DNA of 64,000 nt from Daphnia carinata (taxonomy: Eukaryota; Arthropoda; Branchiopoda; Diplostraca; Daphniidae), in contig NC_081333.1 in NCBI RefSeq assembly GCF_022539665.2, forward strand, positions 8,554,971 through 8,618,970, read 5' to 3'. The translations under genes were made by a program, and so were the position numbers. Numbering within the stretch: position 1 is the first letter of the stretch; every line of letters begins with the position of its first letter. Positions 1 through 13,647 of this stretch are shown one piece after another. The notes under the pieces are model-generated. The model was not told the DNA's origin and did no database searches. It saw only the letters and a program-made list of their open reading frames with translations.

Positions 1-1081
1 GTTGCCCTTTCGTCTTGCATCTGTCACCCAGCCATAGTTTGCTCGCTTTCTGCTCTCGGTTGACCCTCGCCAGTGCCATGACGGCCACATCTTTTTTGCC
101 CTTGTATAGAAAAAGTTCGGTTACGGTGCACAAGAAACGCGCACACCATTTTTTTTTTTTTAACAAAAAAAATCACCCAAACTAGTCGACGGCCTCTCTC
201 CGTTCTCAGAGAGAGAGAGAGAAACATTTTTTATTTTCGCGTATGAAAATAAAAAAAAAAAAGGTCTACCCTATACATTCCCATCTGATACGAAGGATTT
301 AAGAGCCACCGCTGCCGACGCCGCTGTCGCCTACGCCCTCTGATCAAAATCACTCGGGCAGACAGTGAGAGAGAGATAGAATGGAAAAAAATGTATACGT
401 AGCAATAGATATGAAGTCTTTCTCAACCGTCAACCGTCATCGCGTTTGTGTATACAAACGGTTGAGACCTTCCATTCATTCTATTCTATTTTTTTTTTTT
501 TTTTTACGATCGGACAGGGAGAGAGAGAGAGAGAGAGAGAGAGAGCTCACCGAGGGGTGCAATAACTAATTAAAATGTTAATCAAGATTACGGACGCTCT
601 AGCTCTACACGACAGAATTGCTCTTGTTTGCTTGTACGCCAAACAAAATTGAATAGCGCGAACGATAGTTATCCCAATTCCCAAATGAAAGGCGACTCCA
701 AATGGCCTCACACTCTGAGCCTTTCTTTAACACAATTGTTCTGCACACAACAACATGCAACCCGTGTGAGAAATTTCCATCATTTTCCGTGCTGACTCAC
801 TGACGGATACATGCAATGAAAGACATTCAAAAACATTTTCATTCGTCTGGCCCTTGAGCGATTTTTCTATAAACACATCAGCTGATCAACCCCCAACAGA
901 GACACGTACTAAGAATTTGGCTGGTCTCGTGAAACCGACACGCCCAACAACGTTACAGTTGTTTACACAAACTACCTGACGGCCAGATAACGTCATCCGG
1001 GGTAATTGAAATCAACCCCGTTCGGTACTGAAGCACGCGAGAAATAAACAAGCGAAAGTGGATTGGTTGATTTTTACTTAC

Positions 1082-4000
1082 AGGATTCGTAGATTGGTGA
1101 AGCCTTCAAAGTCCGAGCTCAGCAAACTGGTCAGGTTGTTGCCTTCCAAATTTCTGCAAAAAACAAAATCAAACGGAAAGAATCCTTTAGAATGCAATCA
1201 AAAAGACGTACAACACACACAAACATACAAAGTGGAGGGGGGGGGGGGACTGCGGATAAGATTCTCTTTAAAGAGTCGAAATTCAATTCTCCAAAGTGGC
1301 CATGTTTCTCTTCAAAAACAAAATAAATAAAATAAATAAAGAAAAACTACCCTCATCTATATATATAAAAAAAAAACGAGTGATGGTCAAGAGGTTCTTC
1401 TTCGAAAAAAATATCAGACCGTATATAAAACAACCGCCTTTTTTTTTTTTTTCTTTTCCCCATTGAAGAGATAGCACACCAGAGTTACCCATTTGCTTGG
1501 ACGATGTGTTTGGGCTTGGTGGTAACAAAACTTTAACGGAAAGTAGTAGTAGAGAAAGAAGAAAAAAAAAGAAAACGTAATAGAAAGCTAGAGAAGAGCT
1601 TTTTAGCTAAGTGCATGTGTAAAAAGGTTGTTGTTGGTGTGTGTCTGCTGGCCGACGACACCGCCACGCAGACGACAATATCATCACAACCGTGGAAATG
1701 TTTTTCGTTTTGCCTTTTGGGCCCCGTAACAACTGGACGAAGAGAAACAACTACAATGAAATTTCTGGAACAACGCAAAGCTCCCACCGTTGTGCTAGAC
1801 ATTCCCTTTAAAAAAAAAAAAAAAAATAATAATAATAATAAAAACCCTACATATATACGCCCGTCTGTCGCACATAAGACAGGGCACGTTGCTGCCTCGT
1901 AAGAGAAAATTCAAACGCAAATATAATGAAATGATTTTATTTTTTTTTCACTACGACGTCATGTTGTATAATTCGAGAAAAAATAAAGCGTGTCGTAAAG
2001 ATGTGTTCGACCAGCAAGTGACGTTTCCCGATCAGACCAGCTAAAAAGCAAGCGCATACTCCGCCCTCTCTCTCTTTCTTATTGAAACTCCTCCCTTCTC
2101 ACGCGTAGTCTTTTGTTAGTTTACCAGCTCCGACTAATGGATTTTATTAGAGGTTTGTTTTTTTTTTTCCCGATGTGTGTGCGAGTTGTGTAGAAGAGAA
2201 AACCACCAAGCGCGCACTCGGTTTCGCCCGGTTTTCGTCTGCGTCCTTCGACTTGATGAGCTCTGAATGGGGAGGGGGGGGGGGGGGGGTAGCAAGAAGA
2301 AGCACTGGATGTGTTGCGCGTCGTAACCGCGCCCTTGCCAACTCCATACTATTCAAGTTCTGTTCTTTTCTTTTTTTTTCCTAATCAATCACGAGTGGCT
2401 TTTCTTGTTCAGTATTTTTTTTTTTTTCGGCTCCTCAACCAATTAAACCATTTGATAGGGCGGGTGCGGTCGATCGAAACACGATCCAAACGGGCCATTC
2501 GTTGATGAATTCTGCCCGTCAGATTGTGTGTCCTCGTTGTTCGTAAGTCCGTCTCGTGCCCCCCTCCATTCCCGCTTTTTATTACCTAATGTCTCATTGT
2601 TTTCGTTGTTGTTTGAACTCTGATCGATCCCGTGAGAGAGGGAAGGAACTAGGACCGAAAATGAAAACCCCGCGTGCGTATTTGGTGTTGCCACTTTGGA
2701 TCAAGCAAGGCGATAGTCATTGATGCGACAAGAACCATTCAAACGAGCCAAATCAACAGAAGAAAAATAAAAAATTGCTCTAAAAAAGGGAAAAAGCCCA
2801 TCACACAAACACCAGCAGTTCGTGACACCCGAAACCGCAGAACACGGTTTCAAAAAAAAAAACAAACAAATAAAAAACGGGACAGGGCGGACGAAGGCGA
2901 AAAAGCCGCATATTATTCATTTAACTAAAAAATAGAAAATCGTAAAAACTAGTCCCTAATCGGTCAACTGGAAACCAAACAAGTGCGAAATATCATTTTT
3001 TTTTTTTTTTTTTTTGGAACGCTGGATGGCGAAGTTCGTTGTTATCCAACCGTAAAATCATCCCAGTTTTTTTTTTTCGTGACTAATCGATTCGAGGTCA
3101 ACTTGTTTTCCTACTGATCACGTAGATTTAAACAAATTATTTAAAACCGGGAATTTTTTTTTTTTTTTTTTCGCCTCAACGTTTGTCTATACACAAATGT
3201 GACTGTGGTAAATAGATGGGTTCAAAAGTATCAGGGCGACACACAAGGAAAATAGACTATTGTTCTTTTCGGCGTATAGGAAGCAATCACTTAAGAAGAA
3301 AAACGTCGACAAAAATCAGAGAGATACAGGGTAGTACTATGTATATATGCGAAGCATGATTTTGAGGGGGGGGGGGGACGGTCCGTCTCGACTTTCTTTA
3401 GTGGCGGGGGGAAGTAATCTGTCGCGACGTAGGGACGCGCCATCCCTACACTGAACTATACAAGCCCGTTCTTTTTTTTCCCTCTCTTTTGAGATCCATC
3501 GATGAATTCCACTCGGAAAGAAATGAAGGGCAAAACGAAACAAATGTCTTCCATTGAGTTCGCTCTATTGGTTGATGACTCTTTAAAAAAAAAAAAAAAA
3601 AAAAGGGAACCCATCTTTAGTTTCAAAGAGTTCATCATCCTTCCATTTGAAAAGTATTGAAAAAATTCCAATCACATCGTGTCGATTTATCCCTATGTAC
3701 AATATGAAATACAACTACAATGCGGAAAAAAGCCTCCGCCCTCTCCCGAAGCAAAGTCTCAAAAGCCAATCATCTGTGGGATAAGCGGCCGAAAATGGAC
3801 GGAATTTAACGGCTGTGATTGAAGCGGACGACGTGGGCCAAGAAACGGGGGGAAGGAGGGGGACGTTGAACAATAAAGAAAAGAAATAATAAAAAAAAAA
3901 AAAAAAAAAAGAGGTCCTTTTGAAAACGAAGAAGATGACAAGAACCACAAGAGGAAATCATGTGGGAGACCGGGGAACGAGTGGCCGATTATTTCATTGA

Positions 4001-4299
4001 CGGCCTCGCCCTTTTCTTCTTTTGACTCTCTTCATATTGTTCTCTATTTCTCTCGCCGGACTAGAATGGGACTCGTGTCAAGTTTGAGACGTTAACTCCT
4101 CCTACACCACTCGCCTTCGCCAACAGGCTTTCAATCTAATATAGAAAGCATCCCGTTTGTGAAGCGTCCCTCCAAGACGGGGCCAGTTTCTCTTTACTTT
4201 GCCCATCTTCTCTGTATCATGACAATGAAAACAAGCAGCGTGTTGAAAACAATTTCCGTCCTGACTTTTTTTTTTTTTCTCATCCAAATAGAAAGATAG

Positions 4300-4334
<35 letters not shown>

Positions 4335-6911
4335 GGTCGGTGTAGATGCTGGGCCGCAATGGCTTTCATCCTGTTTCCAGCTCAAACGAAATGAGGCCCA
4401 TTCAACGTAAATTCCAAGCCTCCACTGGCAATTGCTTACAATTTTCATTCTCTATTTAAACTACTACAAATTTTCTTTCCTTTTCTCGCCCATTCATTTT
4501 TCTTTTCACACGCTAAAACTTGGTCATGTCACTGCACTTCGCAAAGTACGCCTTCAAGTCTTCGCCGATTTCCACGAAACATAAAAGTGACCCCATAAAA
4601 AGAGAACGAATTCATTAAAACTATCAAACTTCTTCTTTAAAGGTCACAAAGAACGAAGTCATTGGTTATGCGTCCGCGAATGAAAACAAAACAACGCATC
4701 CGCAAAGATAAAAAAAAAAAAAAAAAAAGTATGACATCATTTAAAAGAATTTTTTAAAATATATTAGAAAAGGAAAAAAAAGAAGAAAAACGTGGGGTGT
4801 GAAAAAAAAAAACACTTGCATTTTGCCTCTCGTCTGTCGACACATTCCTGTTTCGAAGCTAAAGATATCGTCGCTTACGACACCGCTAGAAACTGCGGAA
4901 TGTCTTAGTTTTTGCCCTGTCTCTTTCTTCACCTTACTGCAGCCGACATAATCCATCGACACGGATAGGATGTCACGAACTTTTTTTTTTTATTGTTGCT
5001 GTAGTTCTTACTGTCGTGATCGATTACAGGGACACCTGACTAAAGGGACAATAAAAAGAGAAGGGGAAAAAAAAAAAATAAAAGGAGTTTGAATCCGTTG
5101 CAACGAAAAAGAATCAAATATCGATTCACTTCCTCGAACATTGAAAATTTCAAATAAAGAAAGGAAATGTGGCTATCCAAAATGATGGATGTGCTCCGTC
5201 TAAACCGGCAGCTGTTTCAATGACGAATCTAATCAAGACAGATTGCGTGAACATCAAGTTCATGTTCCTTTTTTTTTTCTTTGTCCATCAGGCGTTCGCC
5301 AAAGAAAAATGAACCAGACACCAAGAGCTTACATGACCAAGAAAAGAAATACATTCAAAATATTTCCAAAAAAAAAAAAAAAAAAAAAAGCCATAAAGAG
5401 CCTTTGCAGCAAGAGCAGAACCAAGTGCCTACACTCACGATGGAGTAGTCATTATTGGGATTGGTGCGTATCGGGATAAGCTAAAAACGCGCTATCCATT
5501 CGCCAATAAAAAAAATGCCTTAAAAAAAAAGGAGGGAAAGAGATAAATTATTGTTCGCATTTTTTCCAGCTGTTCCAAACCCTTTTTTTTTCGATATGAC
5601 AAATTGATGTCCCGCAGTGAAAATTTTCCGCCTTTTCTGGGTTTGACATTCTCTTTCGTTTTGCATGTCTCGACCTTTTTTGAATGGATAGATTCGTGTC
5701 CACCATCTACTCATTTTTCTGCTTTTTCTTACACCGATTCGCATGTCTGTATTTAGGCAAAAAAAAAAAAAAAAAAAAAAAAATACGAAGAGGAGAAACC
5801 TCATCCAGGTGGACCTGAAATCGCAAACGCCCTTTTGCCATACAAGGAGCCACGAATTGACACTTTGAAAATGAGTCTGAAAAATGTGCAACGTGACGTG
5901 GCCAAATAACAGAGACACTCCATTTACCCCGCAACCCACCATCGCCTTTAACAACAACAAAGATACAAAAAGCCATTCGTTAAAAATTTTTTGTTTCCCG
6001 CGGGCGGCCAACGTCAATTAGTTAGAACTCAAAACAAAACAAAAAAAAAAAAAAAAAAAAAAAGGTTTTTATTTTGTTAGAAGAGAAAATAAGATAGAGC
6101 TTAGCCTAGAAGGTACGGTAGACACTTGGGTGGGCTTCATTAGCGACACTACTTGGCTCAGGTAAGAGGCTAATGTCAGTCCATGCGTATGCAGTTAGAG
6201 AGATAGATCGAGATGGAAATAAAAACAAAAGAGAACTACGCATTAGCCACCCCGCAGATACAATTGGCTCTGGGACTGTGGCTCGATCTGGAACATGGCT
6301 ACGATCGATATCAATTGTAGGATACTACATGACTTTCTCTTATTCCCTCCATCAAGTTGAATATTGATCCAGTGGGAGCTCTCACACATACACACACGCA
6401 AAAGTAGAGACTGTCCAAACAAAATCAGACACGCAATCTCACTCAAGTTGCGCAGCAGACGGCCACGAGTTGGTTTTCGACGATACATCATCAATATAAA
6501 CAGCAAAAAGAAAAAAAAAAAAAAAAAAAAAAAAAGGCAATATCGTTGTTGACTCGGAGGTGCGGCCACGATATGATTGGCAACGTACAAGACCTTCAAA
6601 TCTGCGCCCACTCTATTTTCTTGTATGAAAAAAAAAGCTGTTCGCAAGATAAGGGAGTGCAAATATTATTGCTTCGGATTTAAGAGGGGCGGAGGTGTAG
6701 GAGGACTTTTGGGATTAGCTCCACGTCGCATGAATCATTCACACACACACACAAGCAGCACTTCCAAAAAAAGCAAGCAGTGCGGGACGTAAATATAGCT
6801 CGCGATGTTGAAACAGCCGTTAGCGAATGCAGGAATTTGACATCGTACACGATATTGAACCAAAGACCAAAAAAACAAACAAATGGAATTCGAAATTAAA
6901 TCCCCCCCCCC

Positions 6912-6949
<38 letters not shown>

Positions 6950-7092
6950 TGTAATCAAAAATTGGTGAGAAGAAGATCCGGGTCAACCCTCACTATCTCC
7001 CACGAGACTTTTTCTTTCTTTTTTTTTAAATCCCGAATTTGATGATTCATTAATTTTAATTCCTCACGTGTTGATGATGACCAAGACCAATT

Positions 7093-7184
<92 letters not shown>

Positions 7185-10069
7185 GGGAGATGATAGGATG
7201 TAAAAGAAAAAAAATAAACAAACCAACATATCTTGCACGACGATTCACGAAGGCCAAACAAAAAATAGTGATAAATTGTACATCTTTTTTTGGGCCTAGC
7301 AGACAACTTAGTCCTTTTTACGAGCCAGTCAACGGCGACAACCAAATCAAAAAAAAAAAAAATATGAAAACAGAATTTCTTTTAAGCAGCTGCAAGAAAC
7401 AACAAGATGATAAAGTTGAAGAAGACGAACGACACGCACCACTACACGCAGCCGATTCTTGTTAACCATTCTTCGGCAGCAACAAGCGGTGTATACACAT
7501 TTCCCTTATATGGTGGCCAACACATTTGAGCTTTCAAAAATATTTAAAACGATTCCACTACTTTAGGGATTAAAAAAAAAAAATGGGGGAAGATTCTCAC
7601 AAAGCTTTATTCCTACTATGAAAAAGAGATTTTTTTTTTCCTTTTTACTATTTTATTATTAAGCTACCGCTTTTTTTTTCGGAATCAAATCCTGCCTGTC
7701 GGAATGTGTTACTACCCCCCCCCCCCCCCCACACACACAGAAAATAAAAAAAAAATTTGAAACCATGAAGGAGAAGGGACTTGACAAATGGACTATATCA
7801 TCCGGTCTGATCCCGCCACCGACTTTACTCAGTCACCGAAAATAGTGAAACTAAATATAAAAATTCAAAAATATAAAATATATAAATGGGAGGGGGGAAT
7901 AAAAATAAAGGGGGGAAGGATCAAGAAGAAGAAAAAGAAAAAAAAAAAAAAAAAAAAACGAACTGAGATGCCTCTTTTATTCGGCGCACGTAACTTCCAA
8001 CAGGAGCGTGTCGTTCCCAAAAGGAATTTTACACACTAAAAACAGCACCGCTCTCTGGCAAACGGAACCGTATAATGTTTCCTCAAGTTCGGGGGAGAGA
8101 ATAAGACACCCTACAGTCGACCACTACTCCCCCCCCCCCCCACGCACCCCCCATTGAATCTATCCAACCCCTCATCGCATATCAAAAAAAGAAACACACA
8201 CAAAAAAAGAGGAAGAAAAGGCTCACCATCATTCAATGTTGGTCTGACCATTGTCGCTGACAAATCTATCTACATATTTGGTAGTTATTTTCAACCTTTT
8301 AAAAAGGGTACAAAACAAAAGAATCTCCCCTCAAAAAAAAAGAAATGTCCTTTCTCAACATCCCCTACAATTTTCTTTTTTTTTTTCCATCCAGAATTCC
8401 TCGTAATTCTAATAATAAATAGACACTGGCATCAACTTCTTCTTCGTGTTTATAGCCGCGTAGGGCTGAATAAAAGAAAAAAACGGCAGATAAAAAAGCT
8501 TCTCTCTTTTCTTTTCGTTTACGATAAAAGGACAATTGAGAAAAGTGAGTGGGAAAAGCCGAATTCCCGACAATTTTTCTTCGTTTTTTTTTCGGGAGCA
8601 CAGACAGATATGGCTTGCTAGCGATTGGATAAGCTGTCCTCCAATATCTATCAATGCCGGAGAAAATGTTTCCCGATAATAAAGAGCTCTGCCAAATTCG
8701 ATTTTCTACATAGTAGCCCATCATCCGAAACAATCACGAACAAGAAAAAAAAAAAAAAAAAAAAAACAATGACAAACTCGTGATATGAACGACTTGAATT
8801 TCCTGCTAAGTATCAACGACGGCGAGTGGACTTGTCGAGAAACCCACCCCATCATGTGAACGTAGAGAGAGAAAAAAAAAAGGGCTGCCAACACGCAAAA
8901 CCGGTTTGTTTACGACTAAAAACATGTGAACTGAATCGTTTCAAAAAAAGGCCCTGATTTTTCGTAGAATTCCCTATCGATCGATGACAATTTATACAAC
9001 AAGACTTGAAAAAAAAAAAAAATGATTATCAATGCTATTGAGCACATGATCTGTTGTAGGCATACATACAAATATAAAATCGATAGGAAAACTTTGATTC
9101 ACGGCAAAGTAACATTTTCTTTTCGTTATCTGGTGGGACCTACACGTAATAGTACAATAACACGAAGCTTATAAGAGTTCATCGGACGGGAGTTATATAT
9201 TTCGCCTTATATAGACCTATCGATGGTGTTCCGACTACCCAAACTCGTCCTGATTGAATAACAAGCAACAAACGTACCGGAGAAAAAAAAAAAAAAAAAA
9301 GTCTTTTGCAAAATGAATGTCGGTCGGGAAAGAAACGAAAGCCTTTTTCTATATACGAGCGTTGAAAGACTAATCGAAATGTTTGGATTGACCAACGATG
9401 TAGTCTACACATTGAATCTTTGCAGCAGAGATGGGTCGGGGGAATTGATCGTTGCGTAAAAATTAGACGTCTCAATCAACATAACGGGGCAAACGCGTCT
9501 AATTAATGAACGAAAGGTTTAAAAAAAAAAAAAAAACAGTTGGTCAACGGGTCGAAGAGGGACAAGGTCAAATGGTGAAATTCATTCGTCAGTGACAAGA
9601 GACTATAAGCGTCGAGTTGATATAGTAGCCAGTCTATAATATGTTATACACTAAAACAATTTTTTTTTTGTTGCTCTCAACGCCGCTCGATTCCACACGC
9701 CATTTCCCGTCCCCCCAAAAAGTTTTCGCTTTCATGGGCGCTATAAAAAAAATAAAATAAGAAAAACATGCCACTGCCAGCCGGGCAAAGCAGACAAAAA
9801 AACAACAATGTCTTTACTACTAGTCGACCAATCCAATCTTGTTCTATACGGTGCTGCTATTACTACATCAACATGGGGAAAAAAACAAAACAAAACACAA
9901 AAAAACAACAACAAAAAAAAAAAAAAAAATAAATAGTTTGCAACCGTTTTTTTTTTTTATTATTATTATTTTTAGTGCGTTCGGTTCTGGATAGACTTTA
10001 AAAATAAATAAAGAATTCATATATAACGATTCACGTTATATGAACAACATGGTCGGCAAAAAGAAGAAG

Positions 10070-10100
<31 letters not shown>

Positions 10101-10336
10101 GGCGTGCCAGTCACGCGACGGGGTGCTCGAGCACTATAGCATATTATTCGTTTTGATGATGGAAGCAATCGGTGATTCACGATTATAGTCCGGAGGGGTA
10201 GGAGCTCAGCGCACACCAGATCGCCAACACAGGGGCCGACAGAGGCCCAGAGGATGAATCGTTCATTGGCGAAATAGACTGAAGAGAAAACAAGTCGGGA
10301 TGGGCAATCATTGAGTATTTCCGTCAGGCACACAAA

Positions 10337-10375
<39 letters not shown>

Positions 10376-13300
10376 TAAAATAAAAAAAAAAGAGATGCCG
10401 CTCTACGCTCGTTACGGAATAGAAGGAGGGAAATTTCCTTTTTCAGCTGGCGTGTTTTGTTTTTTGTGTGTGTGTGTGTGTGTGTGTTTGTTTCGTTTTT
10501 TTTTTTCCCCATAAAGATGGCAGGCTTCATCGAGTATTTACGGTCGGTAATCATCGCCGAGTTTGCAGCAATGAACTGGGAAAAATAAAGAAATCCTTTC
10601 AGACAATATTTCATTTGTTTTTCTCGTCGGAGACCGTAGCGAATTGTAACAACTCTGGAACTATTCCCGGAAAACATAAGAAACATATAAAAACGGGAAG
10701 GAAAGATGATCTATAACCCCTATCTTCATTTTTAGGATTTTTTACGGTCTATGGTCTTCTTCTTTCATCGCCGACAATGTTGTTTGTAGAAAAAAGAAAA
10801 AAACACGAACGATCCGTTAAGCGAATCTCTGAACGTCGCAATCTGGTTTATTTCATTCGATCAACGTTCAATGATGTCGATGAAATTTAAAGAAAAAGAT
10901 AATCAGCCTTTTCCTATGTAAAACGGCTGTAAAGAGCCGAAGGACAATCGTACCATTGTCAGCCGAACTCTCTCTCCCGATAAAATTCAAATAATTTTCC
11001 TCCAAACAGTGGGATATTAAACGAAATAGCGGGACTGGATTTGCATTCAAAGCATTTTTCCAACAACGTCCAAAGCGCAAAAACGATACGACCAACAATT
11101 TCGCTAAAAACACAAATTTAATTCTCAAAGATCCTCTCTCGCCAATCGATTCGTTTTCATTTTCGCATCGAGTCTCGTAAGTGGGAACCAAATAAAAACC
11201 AAAAAAAAACTAGTCAACATAATCCTCGTGATTGCTATCTTATCGGTTAGTCACGCTCGACAAAAGCTCCCCTTCCAAGGAATTTGAATAGATAAGGACA
11301 AAAGGCTAAATACATTGGATAGCGTTGAAAGGGAATAAAGTCACCACCCCCACACGCGGCGGTTCGAGTATGTGATGAAAATTCGCGTGATTCAACTTGC
11401 TACGTGACTCGCAACGCATACACGCTTGACGTCACAACGGAGCTTGCTTCAACAATTATTTTCTTTTTTTTTTTTTTCAATTATCGTCCAAACCATTTGA
11501 GACCTGCAGTTCACATTACGTTTCAACTGCAAATGAGCAAGTTCGGGGTAGCCAAAAACATGTCACCTGAACGAAAGCGCATCGTTTGCGCGTGAACATA
11601 AAAAGAAAAAACTATGTCGTCCTCACGCCCCGGGAATGACTCGATGCTTGGCCGGATTTCCTGGACCATCACGCCATTATTCGATTTGGTTATTTTTTTT
11701 TTTTTTTTGGTTTTTTTTTTTATTTCAAAGAGGAAAAAGCGTTTTTCAAAGTGGGCCAGCATCTCTGCGATTGCGAGGGGGGGACAATGGGAGCCTAGTT
11801 TTCTTGCTTTTCTAGTTTCTGTTAATGAACATTCTATTTCAATAGGTCGAGGCGGTAACAAGAAAAACACTGTGACGGTCTATTGAGAGACGGAGAATAA
11901 GAAAAAGGGGGCCCCTTTTTTCCATTGTGGAAGAAAAACGAGGCGGTCGACTCTGTTACACTGTCGGAGTCATTAGCATCGGGCAAACATTCGAAGGGGA
12001 AAAAGAAAAAAGAACAAGCCCCACCGAAAAACAAAAAACAAAAATAGGAAGACAAAAACAACCTTCACCATCACACGGCTATATTACATGCATCGTTTTC
12101 TTTCTCTCTTACAAGTTGTACAGTTCTCTCTTTACTGGAGGCCTTTCGTGGAACTCAAAGAAAGAAACTGTAGGTAGTAATTGGGAGGCCAATGTACGGT
12201 AGAGCACACACAATGAGGTGGTAAGGTAGGGTGTAAAACGATCAAGAATTCTCTCACACAAAATTTCGTTTTTTTTTTTTCAAATAAAAGAGGAGCACCC
12301 TCTTTTTTTTTCTTCGAGTTTGTTTAGACTGACCTAAGCAAACCATGTCAAAAAAAAAGGGTGCTAATAACTGGGCAACCCACAGGTGTATTTTTGTGCC
12401 CGAAATCAAAGTTCACACGGCGGAGAATTTGTATTTTTACCGTTAAGATTTTTCCTATTTTTATTAGGTGGTTGTCGAAAAATTATTTGTGCATTACGGT
12501 GGAGGATTTTCTCTGGCTTTTATTAGAGGCAAATGAGTGCGGTGTAATCAAGTTCCCTCAAGATAACGATATCAAATAGCTTCATTCCCTGTATATTAGA
12601 TCAACGATATAACCCCAGAATCTCATTTCCGCTGTCTCGATTGATTTACGACTAGAATCAAATTGAAAACAACCGACATTTCAATCCGTTAGTCTCCCCC
12701 CCCCCCTTCCAATGCGTTTTTTTCTCTTTTTCTTTTTTTTTTTGTGTGTGTGTGTTTTTTTTTTTTAATTATCCTCCTATTTTATTTTTTTTAAGTGGTG
12801 GGCGCAGTCGGAAACATGGAGAACAAGAAAATGCCAGTAGTAAACATAACCCGGGCCCCATTTTGTTCCCTTGTACTTCGTTAACCATCGGGAGAACGAG
12901 AGGGAAACGACCATATAGTTTGGAGCGTTAAAGGAGGGGGTACACACACACACACACACAAAAGTCAAACAGAATAAAAAAAAAAAAATTTTGTTTCTTA
13001 AAAAAAAATAAAACACAAACTTTTTTTCTTTCAAAAAAGAAATCCTCCACAAAAGAAGAATGGGGGAAAAGAATAAAAAGGAAGAAGAAAAAAAAAAGGT
13101 CTCATCTATCGTGTAAATCACGACCGATCCGAGAAGGGAGGGAGGAAAGGACAAGAGAAAAAAAAAAAAAAAAAAAGGTAGCCCATGTCCAACAAACCGG
13201 TGTGCCCAACAAGGGTCAGGTCCATTTGTCATGAAGGGAACGAGAAAGAGAGAGAAAGAGAGAGGAGCGGGCACATTTTCGGGGTCAGCTCAGCCAGTGT

Positions 13301-13603
13301 CGACATGACCAGCACCGCGGTGGGTCCCTCGTGTCTCACCGCGACCCCCTCTCTCTCTTCTAACCAACTAACAATATATACCTTCGCATTCCTATCAAAG
13401 TAAGAAAAGATCCCCCTCTTAAAAGAATTTTTTTGGTTTTGAGGAAGAAAAAAAGGGGGCGGCTTTGATTGCCGATTTTGTTCTTTTGCTTTTTAACGTG
13501 CCTATTGTAAGGGGCCTTTCATCAACTTAAAAAGATGTATTTCAAAAGTTCTAATGAGACCGCAAACAGAAAGAAAAAGATGGGATCGAGTTGAAGGAAA
13601 CGC

Positions 13604-13647
<44 letters not shown>

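Noticed and set aside
6955-7345. Several open frames of Ser-Leu repeats
   Set aside because: They are translations of the (GA)44 microsatellite.
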